The notes beneath the pieces were generated by a model that was not told the origin of the DNA, made no database searches, and was given only the letters and a program-made list of their open reading frames with translations. This document shows, one piece after another, positions 17,822 through 26,198 of a stretch of 64,000 nt of DNA (its first letter is position 1; every line of letters starts with the position of its first letter). Position numbers and translations under genes: made by a program. The stretch is from Comamonadaceae bacterium (GTDB taxonomy: Bacteria; Pseudomonadota; Gammaproteobacteria; Burkholderiales; Burkholderiaceae_C): NCBI GenBank assembly GCA_027488735.1, contig JAIYBB010000004.1:488718-552717 (forward strand), in the 5' to 3' direction.

Positions 17822-19483
17822 ATGACCTGGCAACAAATATACGACCCTTTAGGCAATATGTTTTTTTCAACATTGCTGGCTGCAATACCGGTAGTGGTGA
17901 TGTTAGCTGGCTTGGGATTTTTCCACCTGAAAGCACACATTGCAGCCGGGCTGGGTTTGATTGCGGCTTTGGTCATTGCCGTGGTGGTTTATGGCATGCC
18001 TTCCGAGATGGCCGCCAATGCCGCTTTGTATGGTGGCCTCACAGGCTTACTGCCCATCGGCTGGATAGTTTTGAACATTATTTTTCTGCATCAACTCACC
18101 GAACAAAATGGCAGTTTCAAAATATTGCAAGACTCCATCGCCGGCATCACGGAAGACCGTCGCTTGCAACTGTTGTTGATTGCATTTGCGTTCGGTGCAT
18201 TTTTTGAAGGTGCTGCCGGATTTGGCACGCCCGTGGCTGTCACCGCCGCCATCTTGATCGGTTTGGGTTTTTCACCTCTGGCAGCCTCTGGCTTGTCGCT
18301 GATTGCAAACACCGCACCGGTGGCCTTTGGTGCCTTAGGTACTCCCATCATCACCTTGGCGAAAGTCCATGGCTATGACGCCATGGAAGTTTCAATGATG
18401 GTTGGCCGCCAGTTGCCTTTCTTCTCCTTGTTGGTGCCCTTTTGGCTGATTTGGGCATTTGCTGGACGCCGAGCGATGTGGGACATTTGGCCCGCCATTT
18501 TGGTGACTGGTGCGAGTTTTGCCATCATGCAATTTTTGGTCTCCAATTACATCGGCCCAGAACTGGTTGACATCATTGCAGCCGTTGTAAGCATGTCTTG
18601 TCTGGTTGGTTTTTTGCGTGTGTGGCAACCCAAAACTATTTGGACGTCAGTCTCTCTCAAAGGCCATGAAAATGACGGTGGTCAAGCGCAGCCCGCGCGG
18701 GCTATTACCAAACATTCACGTGCTGATTTGGTGCGTGCTTGGACACCTTGGGCCATTCTGACCGTATTCATCTTTATATGGGGTCTGCCACCAGTCAAAG
18801 CTTGGCTCAACAGCATTTTTGCGCCTGAGTTCGCCTTGGCAGGACTTCATAATTTGATTGAAAAAATGCCCCCGGTGGTTCCGGTTCCAAAACTTGAGAG
18901 CGCCATCTACACACTCAATTTGTTGTCTTCAACAGGTACGGGGATTTTGCTCTCCGCCATTGTGGGCGGCTTGGTCATGAAGTACAACCCACTGACCATG
19001 GTGCGCATATTTTTCAGCACCGTGTGGTTGGTTCGTTACTCTTTGTTAACCATCGTTTTGATGTTGGCCCTGGGATACCTCACCCGTTATTCAGGCACTG
19101 ACACCACGCTTGGACTGGCTTTTGCCAACACGGGTGTTTTCTATCCATTCTTCGGCACGCTCATGGGCTGGCTAGGCGTGGCGCTGACTGGCTCAGACAC
19201 GGCATCCAATGTGTTGTTCGGAGGCATGCAAAAAGTGGCTGCTGAACAACTTGGCCTTTCACCCAATTTGATGGGTGCTGCCAATAGTTCTGGTGGCGTT
19301 ATGGGCAAGATGATCGATGCCCAGTCAATTGTGGTGGCTTCGACGGCCACGCGTTGGTTCAACCACGAGGGTGACATCCTTCGCTATGTGTTCTTCCATT
19401 CCATCGCCTTGGCTTGTCTCGTTGGTATTTTGGTGACATTGCAAGCGTATGTGTTCCCGTTCACCTTGATGGTGGTTCACTGA
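17822..19483 (+). CDS. lldP: L-lactate permease (LctP/LldP family)
   Basis: Inner-membrane lactate/proton symporter, 553 residues with about a dozen or more hydrophobic segments. Family motifs are visible: FGAFFEGAAGFGTPVAVTAA, APVAFGALGTPIITLAKV and SGGVMGKMIDAQSIVVAST near the C-terminus. ATG 17822 is preferred because a GGAG ribosome site precedes it and the protein starts MTWQQIYDPLGNM; an in-frame upstream start would add 16 residues. Lactate uptake fits the neighbouring gluconeogenic genes (PEP synthase, isocitrate lyase). It is divergent from the acyl-CoA dehydrogenase with a 79-bp promoter gap. Confidence 0.94.
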   Translation: MTWQQIYDPLGNMFFSTLLAAIPVVVMLAGLGFFHLKAHIAAGLGLIAALVIAVVVYGMPSEMAANAALYGGLTGLLPIGWIVLNIIFLHQLTEQNGSFKILQDSIAGITEDRRLQLLLIAFAFGAFFEGAAGFGTPVAVTAAILIGLGFSPLAASGLSLIANTAPVAFGALGTPIITLAKVHGYDAMEVSMMVGRQLPFFSLLVPFWLIWAFAGRRAMWDIWPAILVTGASFAIMQFLVSNYIGPELVDIIAAVVSMSCLVGFLRVWQPKTIWTSVSLKGHENDGGQAQPARAITKHSRADLVRAWTPWAILTVFIFIWGLPPVKAWLNSIFAPEFALAGLHNLIEKMPPVVPVPKLESAIYTLNLLSSTGTGILLSAIVGGLVMKYNPLTMVRIFFSTVWLVRYSLLTIVLMLALGYLTRYSGTDTTLGLAFANTGVFYPFFGTLMGWLGVALTGSDTASNVLFGGMQKVAAEQLGLSPNLMGAANSSGGVMGKMIDAQSIVVASTATRWFNHEGDILRYVFFHSIALACLVGILVTLQAYVFPFTLMVVH

Positions 19484-19488
19484 CAGTG

Positions 19489-19560
19489 TGTGGCAATCAT
19501 CCTTCTAGGGGTGGTTGCCACATCTCAAGTTTGCCCATCTTGTGTCGACCCTCTTGAGAT
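19489..19560. repeat. Two inverted repeats between lldP and the lipoprotein gene
   Basis: TGTGGCAA (19489-19496) and TTGCCACA (19515-19522) form an 8-bp stem with an 18-base loop, directly after the lldP stop; it may end that transcript but no T-run follows. ATCTCAAG (19522-19529) and CTTGAGAT (19553-19560) form a second dyad with a 23-base spacer, 34 bp before the next start codon, which could be an operator. Both arms are perfect. Confidence 0.35.
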
Positions 19561-19593
19561 GAAAGTTCACCCATTTTTCTCTCAAGGTCACCT

Positions 19594-20283
19594 ATGAATA
19601 TTTCAATTGCCCAACGATTCCTCGTTTTGGTTCTGTTTGCCATAGGGGGATGTGCTGCTCCACCGACGCTCAACACCCAAGAAGCTGCTCCTTTTCATGT
19701 GGTTTTGGGTTCCAACAACTACGGTTACCCTGCCTCTCAAGTTCAATTGGTCAGTTCTGTTCAGGGCGAGCGTTTTGAAACACGCCACAGCAGATTGCGT
19801 TATCCGGAATGCATGTCGGGCTATTTGGAGTTTGTCGAATTTTCAGGTTTTATCGACAGCAGTGCCGTGGCGGCATTGGGTGGTCTGGTACAAAACATCA
19901 AACCTTGTGTCAGAAAAAATGGCAGTCGCATCGTTTCCCCTGTGTACGTAAACTCTGCGCAAGGCGAGTTGGCCCTTGGTATGCAAGTGGGGCAATGGTT
20001 TAAAACGCAGTCCATCGAAATGGTTGTGACCGAAGGCCAACTGTGCGAATCTGCATGCGCAGTGGCATTTTTGGGGGCATCTTTCAAACGGGTTCAAGCA
20101 ACAGGGCGCACAGTGCTCCACATGAACGGCGAACTTGGGCGTGGCTTTGACTGTGCCCGATCTACCGACATGATGCCCTTTAAAAGCTATTTGTTATCTG
20201 TCAAGGGCAACCAATCAGGCCAAACCTTGTATAACCAAGCATTGACTTATTGCAGAAACAGCAAAGGTTGGGATTTGTCTTGA
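19594..20283 (+). CDS. Putative lipoprotein with ClpP/SppA-like active-site pattern (COG3904-like)
   Basis: The 229-residue protein has a lipoprotein signal peptide with cysteine 20 in the lipobox FAIGGC. The rest resembles the predicted periplasmic COG3904 group, which has a ClpP/SppA-like fold. The segment LCESACAVAFLGASFKRV places S153 where the ClpP-type nucleophile would be, and H176 (TVLHMNGE) follows 23 residues later, close to the ClpP Ser-His spacing. FSGFIDSSAVAALGGLVQNI resembles the strand/helix that forms the oxyanion region. Protease activity is inference. Its stop is one base before the start of the ParA gene, so the two are almost certainly co-translated. Confidence 0.75.
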   Translation: MNISIAQRFLVLVLFAIGGCAAPPTLNTQEAAPFHVVLGSNNYGYPASQVQLVSSVQGERFETRHSRLRYPECMSGYLEFVEFSGFIDSSAVAALGGLVQNIKPCVRKNGSRIVSPVYVNSAQGELALGMQVGQWFKTQSIEMVVTEGQLCESACAVAFLGASFKRVQATGRTVLHMNGELGRGFDCARSTDMMPFKSYLLSVKGNQSGQTLYNQALTYCRNSKGWDLS

Positions 20284-20284
20284 T

Positions 20285-20908
20285 ATGCCAGTGATTGTGA
20301 TTGCCAACCCCAAGGGGGGATCCGGGAAATCCACCCTGTCCACGAATGTGGCAGGGTTTTTTGCTTCACGTGGCCATTTGGTCATGTTGGGTGATGCGGA
20401 TATTCAGCAATCTTCAAAGCTTTGGCTCGAATTAAGACCCACTGGGGCCACCAAAATAGCCACCTGGGAATTGCAAGCTGATCTGGTTTTAACTGCCAAG
20501 CCACCTCGGGGAACCACCCATGTGGTAATCGATACGCCCGGAGGTTTAGGAGGTTGGCGCTTCAAGGAAGTCGTTGGTCGTGCTGACAAGTTGCTGATCC
20601 CCATCATGCCCAGCATTTTTGATATGTACGCCGCGCAAGCATTCATCACGCAAGTTCGCGAGATCACCAAAACAACGAAAACCAAACTCGGCATCATTGG
20701 GATGCGAGTTGACGAACGAACCATTGCAGCCAGCAAATTGCGCGAATTCATGGATAAGTTAGATGTGCCTATCGTGGGCTACTTACGCGACACCCAATAC
20801 TATTTGCACTTGGCAGCGCACGGACTCAGCTTGTTTGACATCACGCCGGGTAAAGTCGAAAAAGACTTGCAGCAATGGCAAGTGATCTGCGACTGGCTGG
20901 AGAATTGA
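20285..20908 (+). CDS. Orphan ParA/MinD-type ATPase
   Basis: The 207-residue protein is a compact ParA-family ATPase. It has the deviant Walker A NPKGGSGKST (K10 and K15), the A' aspartates D37/D39 in GDADIQQSS, and Walker B THVVIDTPGG. It lacks the N-terminal helix-turn-helix of plasmid-type ParA, so it is the small type that moves cargo or membrane proteins. No ParB-like gene or parS repeats are adjacent. Its partner by position is the lipoprotein one base upstream. It ends exactly against the hydrolase stop on the other strand (TGATCA), leaving no room for a terminator. Confidence 0.9.
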   Translation: MPVIVIANPKGGSGKSTLSTNVAGFFASRGHLVMLGDADIQQSSKLWLELRPTGATKIATWELQADLVLTAKPPRGTTHVVIDTPGGLGGWRFKEVVGRADKLLIPIMPSIFDMYAAQAFITQVREITKTTKTKLGIIGMRVDERTIAASKLREFMDKLDVPIVGYLRDTQYYLHLAAHGLSLFDITPGKVEKDLQQWQVICDWLEN

Positions 20909-21790
20909 TCAGCGCAAGAAATTCAAAATAGCCTGCGCCACTTTGGCGGGCGCTTCCCTTTGCGGGAAATGACCCACACCAGGCAATAGCTGCCTCTCAT
21001 AGCGGCCACTGAAGAATTTTTCTTTGTTTGCTGAAGTTGTGGGCAGACTGACACCGTCAACAACCCCGTGAAGCATCAAAGTAGAAACGTCCAAAATGGG
21101 CGCGGGATGCAATGCTTTTTCATCCTGTGCGTAATAAGCGTCTGGCGCTGCATGGCCCCAACGGTGCTGGTAAGAATTCAAAGTTACTTCTGCCCAGTCA
21201 GACGTATTAAAGGCCATGGCTGTTTGTTCAAATTCGTCAGGCAAATACCAACCTGTTGGTGCCCAAGTGTCCCACATGCGCTGAGCAAATGCCTTGCCTT
21301 CTGTGCGTACTGTACGTTGGCCCCTTTCAGTTGCCATGAACCAGTGGTACCAGTAAAGCTGGGTTTGTTCCATGCTGAGTGTCTGCAACGGATCGTTCGT
21401 GCCATAGCCCACAGATATCAGCACCATATGGCTGGCAATTCCTGGGGCCAAGCCACAAGCGTTGGCCACCGCACGAGCTCCCCAGTCATGGCCTACTAAC
21501 ACGGGTTGATGCAAGTTCAGCGCTTGCACAAATTCCACCATGTCGCGCCCTAAGGCAGACAGTTGCCCGGTGCGCGGGGTTGAGTCAGACAAAAAGGTGG
21601 TGGGTAAAAAACCCCGCAACGCAGGCGCAACCACCCGATATCCAGCTTGTACCAAATCGGGAACCACATGGTGCCAACAACGTATGCTGTCTGGCCAACC
21701 ATGGGCCAACACAATGGTCTTGGCGCCTTGCGGGTTCCACTCTCTGTACCCAATTCGAAGCAAGGAAGTTTCAACAAACTGCATGTCCAT
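20909..21790 (-). CDS. Alpha/beta hydrolase, epoxide hydrolase/haloalkane dehalogenase-like
   Basis: The 293-residue protein has the oxyanion-hole motif HGWPDS (about 30-35), a nucleophile elbow GHDWGA in which the nucleophile is aspartate, and a late histidine in GVGHFPQREAP. The Asp nucleophile is typical of epoxide hydrolases and dehalogenases rather than esterases. A helical cap (WYHWFMATERGQ to YQHRWGH) separates the two core halves. The substrate cannot be read from sequence. It lies 15 bp after the small exported protein in the fhs-peroxidase run. Confidence 0.87.
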   Translation of the reverse strand: MDMQFVETSLLRIGYREWNPQGAKTIVLAHGWPDSIRCWHHVVPDLVQAGYRVVAPALRGFLPTTFLSDSTPRTGQLSALGRDMVEFVQALNLHQPVLVGHDWGARAVANACGLAPGIASHMVLISVGYGTNDPLQTLSMEQTQLYWYHWFMATERGQRTVRTEGKAFAQRMWDTWAPTGWYLPDEFEQTAMAFNTSDWAEVTLNSYQHRWGHAAPDAYYAQDEKALHPAPILDVSTLMLHGVVDGVSLPTTSANKEKFFSGRYERQLLPGVGHFPQREAPAKVAQAILNFLR

Positions 21791-21805
21791 GGTGTTACTC
21801 TTTTT

Positions 21806-22204
21806 TTATCTGAGCAGTGGCCCGCGCAGGCAGGCAATGAGTTGGATATTTTTGATCAAACTACCGTAACTGACTTTGTCCCATTGGGTCACGGTGGACA
21901 TATCAATCAGTCTGGCACCGGTTTGCATTTGTCCTTCATAACCGTACACCGCAAGGTATCTGTATTTATTTCGGTCACAGTCAAACTCGATCAGTTTAGC
22001 CACAGACAGAACATTTTGTGCGGTCGGAGAGCCAAAGTTTGTCAGCATCCAAATGGTGGAATTTCTGTTTTTATTTTGAACCAAAGAACCGCGGTCCAAC
22101 AAAACAGTATCGCCATCTGCACTCGACAAATATGACCACTGTGCACTTGCCAGTGTGTGGAGACACAAAACCGCACCCATCAGCCAACATTTTGGCGAAA
22201 ACAT
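21806..22204 (-). CDS. Small exported protein, surface-adhesin E-like
   Basis: The product is 132 residues with a signal peptide (MFSPKCWLMGAVLCLHTLASA). The mature part WSYLSSADGDTVLLDRGSL, followed by a strand-rich segment and FDCDRNKYRYLAVYGYEG, resembles the small surface-adhesin E-like domain common in Betaproteobacteria; that is a family resemblance seen by eye. ATG 22204 is chosen since it puts the signal peptide at the start; a longer frame to 22279 overlaps the peroxidase. Function unknown. It lies between the peroxidase (37 bp) and the hydrolase (15 bp). Confidence 0.75.
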   Translation of the reverse strand: MFSPKCWLMGAVLCLHTLASAQWSYLSSADGDTVLLDRGSLVQNKNRNSTIWMLTNFGSPTAQNVLSVAKLIEFDCDRNKYRYLAVYGYEGQMQTGARLIDMSTVTQWDKVSYGSLIKNIQLIACLRGPLLR

Positions 22205-22241
22205 GTAGCCAGTTTGAAAGCTTGTGTGAGTCACAAAAAAA

Positions 22242-23315
22242 TCAATGGGGAGCAGCGGGCAGCTGAGGGACTTGTGCAAAGTCAGAGGGAATATCGCCAG
22301 TCAATGCTTCTAGAAAACTCACAATATGTGACACGTCCTCGTCAGACAACTGCTTACCCAATTGCAACTGCGCCATGACTTTGACGGCTTGTGGCAATGT
22401 CTCGACAGAACCATCGTGGAAATATGGCGCGGTGGCAGCTACGTTGCGAAGTTGAGGCACCTTGAACATAAAGGCATCTGCTTCATTTTTGGTGTCATGG
22501 AAGCGCCCTTTGTCGTAACCCTTGAAGGCGTCTTTGGGCGTGCTGCCAGTGACCAGCCAGTAGTCTTGGGTGATGCCAAATTTTTGGTAGGTTTGGCCTC
22601 CTACAACCGTGCCGTTATGACAACCTGCGCAACCTGTGCTGATGAATTTTTCCAATCCCAGTTTGGCAGTTTTTGACAAGGCGTTTGCGTCGCCTTTCAA
22701 GAAGCGGTCAAACGGCGCGGGCGTCATCAGCGTTCTTTCAAATGCACCGATAGCCTTGCTCCAGTTCTCCACACTGACCGGTTTGGCGTCAGAGGGATAG
22801 GCCGCTTTAAAAAGTGAGGTGTAGCCCAATTTAATGAGTTTAGTTTCTACTTGGTCATTCGTGGTGTTGCCATATGCCAAAGGACTTAACAAGGATTTGA
22901 ACGCTTGCTCCTCTACTGAAGCGCGGTTGCCACCGTAATGCTGGGCAACCAGCAAGGAGGTGTTGAAAACGGTGGGTGCATTTCGAGGAAGTACTTTTCC
23001 ATGAATGCCCACAGACAATGCCAACGCATCTGCACCATGGTAAGCAGCATTGTGGCAAGTGGCACAACCCAGCCTCCCATCTGAAGACACACGGGTTTCG
23101 TAAAACAAGGCTTTGCCAAGCGCCACACGAAGTGGTGTGAATTCATTGTTTTCAAGCGCATCCGTCACAGGAAGCGGTTTAAACAAGGTATTGGCTTTGC
23201 TGATGAGTGCGGCGTCTTCATTGTTGGATAACGCAGACAACGGCACCGACAAAGACACAGCAAGCGTTGTACAAAACACCGCCGACACCCACATCCACTT
23301 TTTTGATTGGCTCAT
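22242..23315 (-). CDS. Di-haem cytochrome c peroxidase (CcpA/MauG family)
   Basis: Periplasmic enzyme that reduces hydrogen peroxide with electrons from cytochrome c. The 357-residue precursor has a signal peptide and two haem c sites, CATCH (84-88) and CAGCH (229-233), the spacing of bacterial di-haem peroxidases. TAPYFHDGSVETLPQAV near 290-310 is the conserved C-terminal element around the high-potential haem. It starts 8 bp after the fhs stop codon, so the two are probably one transcript, an unusual pairing. MauG-like modification activity cannot be excluded. Confidence 0.92.
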   Translation of the reverse strand: MSQSKKWMWVSAVFCTTLAVSLSVPLSALSNNEDAALISKANTLFKPLPVTDALENNEFTPLRVALGKALFYETRVSSDGRLGCATCHNAAYHGADALALSVGIHGKVLPRNAPTVFNTSLLVAQHYGGNRASVEEQAFKSLLSPLAYGNTTNDQVETKLIKLGYTSLFKAAYPSDAKPVSVENWSKAIGAFERTLMTPAPFDRFLKGDANALSKTAKLGLEKFISTGCAGCHNGTVVGGQTYQKFGITQDYWLVTGSTPKDAFKGYDKGRFHDTKNEADAFMFKVPQLRNVAATAPYFHDGSVETLPQAVKVMAQLQLGKQLSDEDVSHIVSFLEALTGDIPSDFAQVPQLPAAPH

Positions 23316-23323
23316 AACTATTC

Positions 23324-24997
23324 CTAAAACAAACCCACAATGTTTCCCGCGTCGTCGATGTCAATTGCATGCGCGGAAGGCACTTTGGGCAGCCCCGGCA
23401 TGGTCATCACATCGCCACACACCATCACCACAAATTCAGCACCAGCGGCCAAGCGCACTTCGCGAATGTGCAGCGTGTGCCCGGTCGGCGCACCCAGCGC
23501 TTTGGCATCGGTTGAAAAAGAATATTGGGTTTTGGCGATGCAAATAGGATAGTGGCCATAGCCCTGCTCTTGCAATTTATCAATCAAATTTTTGGCCTTG
23601 GCATCTGCAGAAATCCCTTGTGCGCCATAAATTTTTTGTGCCACAGCTTTTGCCTTGTCCCACAAACTGTCTTTTTCGTCGTAAACAAATTGAAACTGGT
23701 TGGACTGCTCGCACAAATCCACCACCACATTCGCCAGGTCAACCGCCCCCGCCCCGCCATTGGCCCAGTGCTTGGCAACCACCACTTTGGCACCGTATTG
23801 GGCACACGCTTTTTCCAACATGGCGATTTCGGCAGCTGTGTCTTCGGTACGGTGGTTGATAGCAACCACACATGGCAACCCATAATGGGTACGGATGTTG
23901 TGCAAATGCTTTTGCAAGTTCACCATGCCTTTTTCCAGCGCGGATAAATTTTCTGCTGCTAAATCTTTTACGGCAACGCCACCGTGGTATTTGAGGGCCC
24001 GGACAGTCGCCACGAGTACCACAGCCGACGGCTGCAGGCCAGACTTTCTGCATTTGATATCGATGAATTTTTCTGCCCCTAGGTCAGCCCCGAAACCTGC
24101 TTCGGTGACAACGTAATCTGCAAGCTTGCTGGCGGTGGCAGTGGCGATCACAGAATTACATCCATGCGCGATATTGGCAAACGGGCCGCCGTGGATAAAC
24201 GCCAAATTATTTTCTAAGGTCTGCGCAATATTGGGGGCCAGTGCATCTTTCAAAAGCGCTGCCATGGCGCCGTGCGCTTGGAGGTCACTGGCCAATACAG
24301 GCGCACCAGATGTGTTGTAACCAACCACGATACGGCCCAAGCGCTGCTTTAAATCTGACAAACTGGTGGCGAGACAAAAAATCGCCATCACTTCAGAGGC
24401 GACCACAATATCAAAACCATCTTCACGCGGCACACTGTTGGCAGTACCTCCTAACCCGACCACCATTTGACGCAACGCACGGTCATTCATGTCTATGACA
24501 CGTTTCCAGCTGATACGTCGGGTGTCTATGTTCAATGCGTTGCCATGGTGTATGTGGTTGTCCAACATAGCCGACAACAGGTTGTGCGCCAGACCTATGG
24601 CACCGAAGTCTCCGGTGAAATGCAAATTGATATCTTCCATAGGCACGACCTGGGCCATGCCACCGCCCGTCGCGCCACCCTTCATGCCAAACACGGGCCC
24701 CAAAGAAGGCTCACGCAGACAGATCAAACTCTTTTTTCCGATTTTGCAAAGTGCATCACCCAAACCAACCGTGGTGGTGGTCTTACCCTCGCCAGCTGGC
24801 GTGGGTGAGATGGCAGTGACCAGCACCAACTTGCTGTTTTTTCGGGCCGGCAATGTTTCAATGTATTTCAGAGAAAGTTTGGCTTTGTGATGCCCATAGG
24901 CATACAAATGCTCGTCTGAAATACCCAGGTAACTGTGCGCTAATTCGGCAACACGGTGAAGGGTGGCTGCTTGGGCAATTTCAATATCACTTCGCAT
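23324..24997 (-). CDS. fhs: Formate--tetrahydrofolate ligase
   Basis: ATP-dependent conversion of formate and THF to 10-formyl-THF. The 557-residue protein is full length, with P-loop [14 protein letters not shown] (about 66-79), [19 protein letters not shown] and the folate/ATP segment [13 protein letters not shown]. The ATG follows a pyrimidine-rich stretch with no visible Shine-Dalgarno sequence, but the N-terminus ([11 protein letters not shown]) matches the family. A 12-bp palindrome lies 41-52 bp upstream. The gene heads a minus-strand run of four genes ending at 20909. Confidence 0.96.
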   Translation of the reverse strand: MRSDIEIAQAATLHRVAELAHSYLGISDEHLYAYGHHKAKLSLKYIETLPARKNSKLVLVTAISPTPAGEGKTTTTVGLGDALCKIGKKSLICLREPSLGPVFGMKGGATGGGMAQVVPMEDINLHFTGDFGAIGLAHNLLSAMLDNHIHHGNALNIDTRRISWKRVIDMNDRALRQMVVGLGGTANSVPREDGFDIVVASEVMAIFCLATSLSDLKQRLGRIVVGYNTSGAPVLASDLQAHGAMAALLKDALAPNIAQTLENNLAFIHGGPFANIAHGCNSVIATATASKLADYVVTEAGFGADLGAEKFIDIKCRKSGLQPSAVVLVATVRALKYHGGVAVKDLAAENLSALEKGMVNLQKHLHNIRTHYGLPCVVAINHRTEDTAAEIAMLEKACAQYGAKVVVAKHWANGGAGAVDLANVVVDLCEQSNQFQFVYDEKDSLWDKAKAVAQKIYGAQGISADAKAKNLIDKLQEQGYGHYPICIAKTQYSFSTDAKALGAPTGHTLHIREVRLAAGAEFVVMVCGDVMTMPGLPKVPSAHAIDIDDAGNIVGLF

Positions 24998-25037
24998 GGC
25001 ATTTGAGGTAGAAAATTAAAATCGCAAGTTTACGCCA

Positions 25038-25049
25038 GCCTTGCAAGGC
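25038..25049. promoter_or_regulatory. 12-bp perfect palindrome upstream of fhs
   Basis: GCCTTGCAAGGC reads the same on both strands. It lies in the 258-bp gap between divergent fhs and the SDR gene, 41 bp before the fhs start. The CTTGCAAG core is suggestive of a regulator operator; no regulator can be named. The remainder of the gap holds a plausible SDR promoter and no convincing gene. Confidence 0.4.
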
Positions 25050-25216
25050 GAGGTGTTGTCTGGTCGTTTTTCCCTTTTTTAGCGTCATGGCTCGAAAGGT
25101 CGGATCATCTGGCAATCTCAGAGGACATAATTGCAAACATCGGCGGCACTGATCAGCGACAAACAAAGTTTGGTGATCCTCCCAGCCAAAGCCACTTTCT
25201 CTACAGGATTTGTCAT

Positions 25217-25245
25217 TTGGCAAGGCGTCATAGGTAACTTATAAC
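25217..25245 (+). promoter_or_regulatory. Sigma-70-type promoter for the SDR gene, near-leaderless
   Basis: TTGGCA (25217-25222), a 17-bp spacer and TATAAC (25240-25245). Transcription would begin near 25252, only about four bases before the ATG at 25256, so the mRNA would be almost leaderless. The predicted start site is inferred from promoter spacing. Confidence 0.5.
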
Positions 25246-25255
25246 AGGCACAAAC

Positions 25256-26023
25256 ATGAACCACACATCCATTACTTTAGTGACCGGCGGCGCAAGCGGT
25301 ATTGGCGCGGCTTGCGTGAAGCACCTCATCCATATCGGTCACCAAGTGCTTGTCTTAGACCTCCCCGCATCTGCCAGCAACTGTGACTCTCGAGCCAAAG
25401 GGTTTGTGGCCTGTGATGTCACTGACGAGTCTGCCTTAAAAGCCAGTTTGACACATATCGAACACACGTTTGGACCGGTGAATTGTTTGGTCAATAGCGC
25501 AGGCATATTGCAACATCGTTTAGCACCCGACCAATTGACCATGAACGAATGGGAACAGGTATTGAATGTAGATTTTCGGGGCACTTATTTATGCTGTGCC
25601 ATTTACGGTCAAGCCATGGTCCAGCGCAGGACTGGGGCCATCGTGAACCTCGCCTCCATTGCTGGCATGCGCTCAAACCCTTTACATGCCTATGCACCAG
25701 CCAAAGCTGCAGTCATTTCCATGACCGCTGGTTTGGCAGCGCAATGGGGTCGAACCGGCGTAAGAATCAATGCAGTGTCACCCGGCTACACCCGTACAGA
25801 AGGATTGCAAGCAGCCATTGACCGTGGCGACCGTGACCCTAAGGATTTAATGTCTCAATCTGCCATGGGCCGGTTGGTAGAGCCCCATGAAGTCGCGGTT
25901 GCAGTGGCTTTTTTGTTGTCGCCCGAAGCCTCCGCAATCACGGGCATCAATTTGCCTGTTGACGCAGGTTGGTTGGCTGGCTCAACTTGGCAAACCTATG
26001 GAGGCGTTCCGCCCGCGCAGTGA
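25256..26023 (+). CDS. SDR-family oxidoreductase
   Basis: NAD(P)-dependent short-chain dehydrogenase, 255 residues. It has cofactor motif TGGASGIG (about 10-17), acidic D36 in VLVLDLP suggesting NAD rather than NADP, NSAG at about 81-84 and the catalytic YAPAK pair with the serine in NLASIAGM. The tail WLAGSTWQTYGGVPPA is typical of sugar or polyol-like dehydrogenases, but the substrate is not clear. It may be made from a nearly leaderless mRNA. It is convergent with the small gene at 25996 and overlaps it by 28 bp. Confidence 0.9.
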   Translation: MNHTSITLVTGGASGIGAACVKHLIHIGHQVLVLDLPASASNCDSRAKGFVACDVTDESALKASLTHIEHTFGPVNCLVNSAGILQHRLAPDQLTMNEWEQVLNVDFRGTYLCCAIYGQAMVQRRTGAIVNLASIAGMRSNPLHAYAPAKAAVISMTAGLAAQWGRTGVRINAVSPGYTRTEGLQAAIDRGDRDPKDLMSQSAMGRLVEPHEVAVAVAFLLSPEASAITGINLPVDAGWLAGSTWQTYGGVPPAQ

Positions 26024-26184
26024 AATGTTTGGTGGGTTACCTCTTGCACCAAGTCTTGGAGCAAAGCCTTGTATTCGTTTTGTGACATGAGTATTGGGTC
26101 AGCCAACAAACGATCATTCTGCTGCAACAAAGGCTTATCCCATGCCGAATCGCCTACATATTTTTGCTCGATCGCGTGTTTCAT
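25996..26184 (-). CDS. Possible small protein downstream of the globin, 62 residues
   Basis: Not recognised. It begins with ATG 14 bp after the stop of the zinc-ribbon globin on the same strand. The product (MKHAIEQKYVGDSAWDKPLL and on) is soluble, rich in Q, K and L, and ends FHCAGGTPP. The ribosome site is weak (TAGG five bases upstream). Its 3' end overlaps the SDR gene by 28 bp, and that part (about ten codons) is constrained by the other strand. It may be real because it fills the gap behind the globin, or it may be chance. Confidence 0.4.
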   Translation of the reverse strand: MKHAIEQKYVGDSAWDKPLLQQNDRLLADPILMSQNEYKALLQDLVQEVTHQTFHCAGGTPP

Positions 26185-26198
26185 CAATACCTATTTCT

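Noticed and set aside
24987..25223. 78-codon minus-strand frame between fhs and the SDR gene
   Set aside because: No family, odd composition with many Cys, no ribosome site, and it overlaps the fhs start, a palindrome and the SDR promoter.
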